64,000 nucleotides of DNA, taken from positions 2,294,001 to 2,358,000 of the forward strand of contig NZ_OZ257125.1 of assembly GCF_965279055.1 (NCBI RefSeq), in the 5' to 3' direction. The notes under the pieces are model-generated. The model saw only the letters and a program-made list of their open reading frames with translations, ran no database searches and was not told where the DNA came from. Source of the DNA: Hydrocarboniphaga sp965279055 (GTDB lineage: Bacteria; Pseudomonadota; Gammaproteobacteria; Nevskiales; Nevskiaceae). Both the position numbers and the translations under genes were made by a program. Below are positions 63,176 through 64,000 of this stretch, piece after piece; position 1 is the first letter of the stretch, and the number at the start of each line of letters is the position of its first letter.

Positions 63176-63910
63176 TTAAACGTGCACGCGGGTGCCGATC
63201 GACTCGTCGCCGCAGACGATGCTCATCAGAGCGCCCGGACGATCCATGTCGTAGACCCGCAGTTTCATCTTGTTGTCGCGGCAAAGCACCATCGCGGTCT
63301 GGTCCATCACGCCGAGGCGCTGGTCCAGTGCCTGGTCGTAGGTCAGCTCGCTGTAGCGCGTCGCGGTCTTGTCCTTCTTCGGATCGGCGGTGTAGATGCC
63401 GTCGACCTTGGTCGCTTTCAGGATCAGATCCACGTTCATTTCCACCGCGCGCAGCGCGGCCGCCGAATCGGTGGTGAAGAACGGGTTGCCGGTACCGGCC
63501 GCGAACACCACGACGCGGCCTTTTTCCAGATGGCGCACCGCAACCCGGCGGATGTAGTCCTCGCAGACCTGGTTGATGCGCACCGCCGACATCACCCGCG
63601 CCTGCAGGCCGATGCGCTCGACCGCGTCCTGGATCGCCAGCGCATTGATCACCGTGGCCAGCATGCCCATGTGGTCGCCGGTGACGCGGTCCATGCCGGC
63701 GCGGGCCAGGCCTTCGCCGCGGAAGATGTTACCGCCGCCAACCACCAGTGCCACCTGAACGCCCAGGTCCATCACCGCCTTGAGTTCCTTGGCGATGAAG
63801 CTCATCACGTCCGGCGCGATGCCGAAATCCATGTTGCCCATCAGCGCTTCACCGGAAAGCTTGAGCAGGATGCGGTGATAGGCGGGCGTGGCGGGCATAG
63901 GCGTACTCAT
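63176..63910 (-). CDS. pyrH: Uridylate kinase (UMP kinase)
   Basis: A 244-residue hexameric UMP kinase of the amino-acid kinase fold. It shows RILLKLSGEALMG, VVGGGNIFRG, DRVTGDHMGMLATVINALA, FAAGTGNPFFTTDSAAALRA and KATKVDGIYTADPKKD. It is 53 bases upstream of frr, in the usual tsf-pyrH-frr order (tsf would lie beyond the right edge). Confidence 0.97.
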   Translation of the reverse strand: MSTPMPATPAYHRILLKLSGEALMGNMDFGIAPDVMSFIAKELKAVMDLGVQVALVVGGGNIFRGEGLARAGMDRVTGDHMGMLATVINALAIQDAVERIGLQARVMSAVRINQVCEDYIRRVAVRHLEKGRVVVFAAGTGNPFFTTDSAAALRAVEMNVDLILKATKVDGIYTADPKKDKTATRYSELTYDQALDQRLGVMDQTAMVLCRDNKMKLRVYDMDRPGALMSIVCGDESIGTRVHV

Positions 63911-63944
63911 CTGGTGGTTTTTCTATTATCGACCTTATTCGACA

Positions 63945-63968
63945 GAAGGCCCCGTTTCCGGGGCCTTC
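63945..63968. terminator. Strong hairpin upstream of pyrH
   Basis: A perfect 10-base-pair stem GAAGGCCCCG with a TTTC loop. It probably follows the gene beyond the window edge (tsf expected) on the minus strand. It lacks a T-run on either side, so termination may be partial. The last 32 bases of the window may hold the end of that gene but the frame cannot be assigned. Confidence 0.55.
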
Positions 63969-64000
63969 GTGTTCACTCATGCAGCGGTCCGATCTGCTGA

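Overview
The window is a GC-rich, densely coded bacterial chromosome segment with no rRNA, tRNA, CRISPR array, insertion sequence or prophage that I can recognise. Two gene-order blocks point to a gammaproteobacterium: pyrH-frr-uppS-cdsA-dxr-rseP-bamA-skp-lpxD-fabZ-lpxA-lpxB-rnhB-dnaE-accA (right end, all minus strand) and eno-ftsB-ispD-ispF followed by surE-pcm-nlpD (middle). LPS synthesis and BAM genes show a Gram-negative envelope. The GlyGly-CTERM protease, REP-like repeats and putidaredoxin/P450cam-type pair fit a free-living, metabolically versatile lineage near Nevskiales/Xanthomonadales; that placement is inference.

Layout. 1-4602: rluB (cut by the window edge), scpB, scpA, trpS, an M50-like membrane protein and a YciO/YrdC protein, all minus strand. 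4678-5810: yciB-yciI-bolA. 5943-9942: the divergent pair ppsR/ppsA, with a secreted RNase T2 reading out of the ppsA stop. 9955-11507: a crotonase-family enzyme and darP. 11587-15039: a three-gene signalling operon (Rcp1-like response regulator, REC-GGDEF-EAL protein, and a histidine kinase whose membrane domain matches the ethylene-binding domain of ETR1-type receptors). 15199-19944: DMT transporter, CinA-like protein, an isocitrate dehydrogenase fused to a CBS pair, grxD and sodB. 20033-24607: argF-nadC, murI, sppA. 24838-27789: nlpD-dedA-pcm-surE on the minus strand, without rpoS. 27877-32038: Smr protein, TetR regulator, ispF-ispD, ftsB, eno. 32422-35909: large secreted M4 metalloprotease and a small ORF. 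35995-42488: kdsA and pyrG separated by an accessory block (kinase-fold protein, TetR regulator, ferredoxin, P450). 42701-47284: acyl-CoA ligase, tilS, a thioredoxin-fold protein and accA. 47299-63910: the dnaE-rnhB-lpx-fabZ-skp-bamA-rseP-dxr-cdsA-uppS-frr-pyrH run.

Most of the window is housekeeping. The points most worth attention are: (i) the putative ethylene/copper sensor kinase and its linked c-di-GMP protein; (ii) the isocitrate dehydrogenase-CBS fusion, which suggests nucleotide control at the TCA/glyoxylate branch point; (iii) a TetR/ferredoxin/P450 module with a perfect 19-bp palindrome over the ferredoxin start codon; (iv) a GlyGly-CTERM M4 protease set into the usually tight pyrG-kdsA-eno cluster; (v) a site-2-protease homologue with Arg at the first zinc-ligand position; and (vi) three families of palindromic intergenic repeats, one of which forms part of the rnhB C-terminal coding sequence. 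No sequence search could be run, so all family calls rest on motifs, lengths and gene context.
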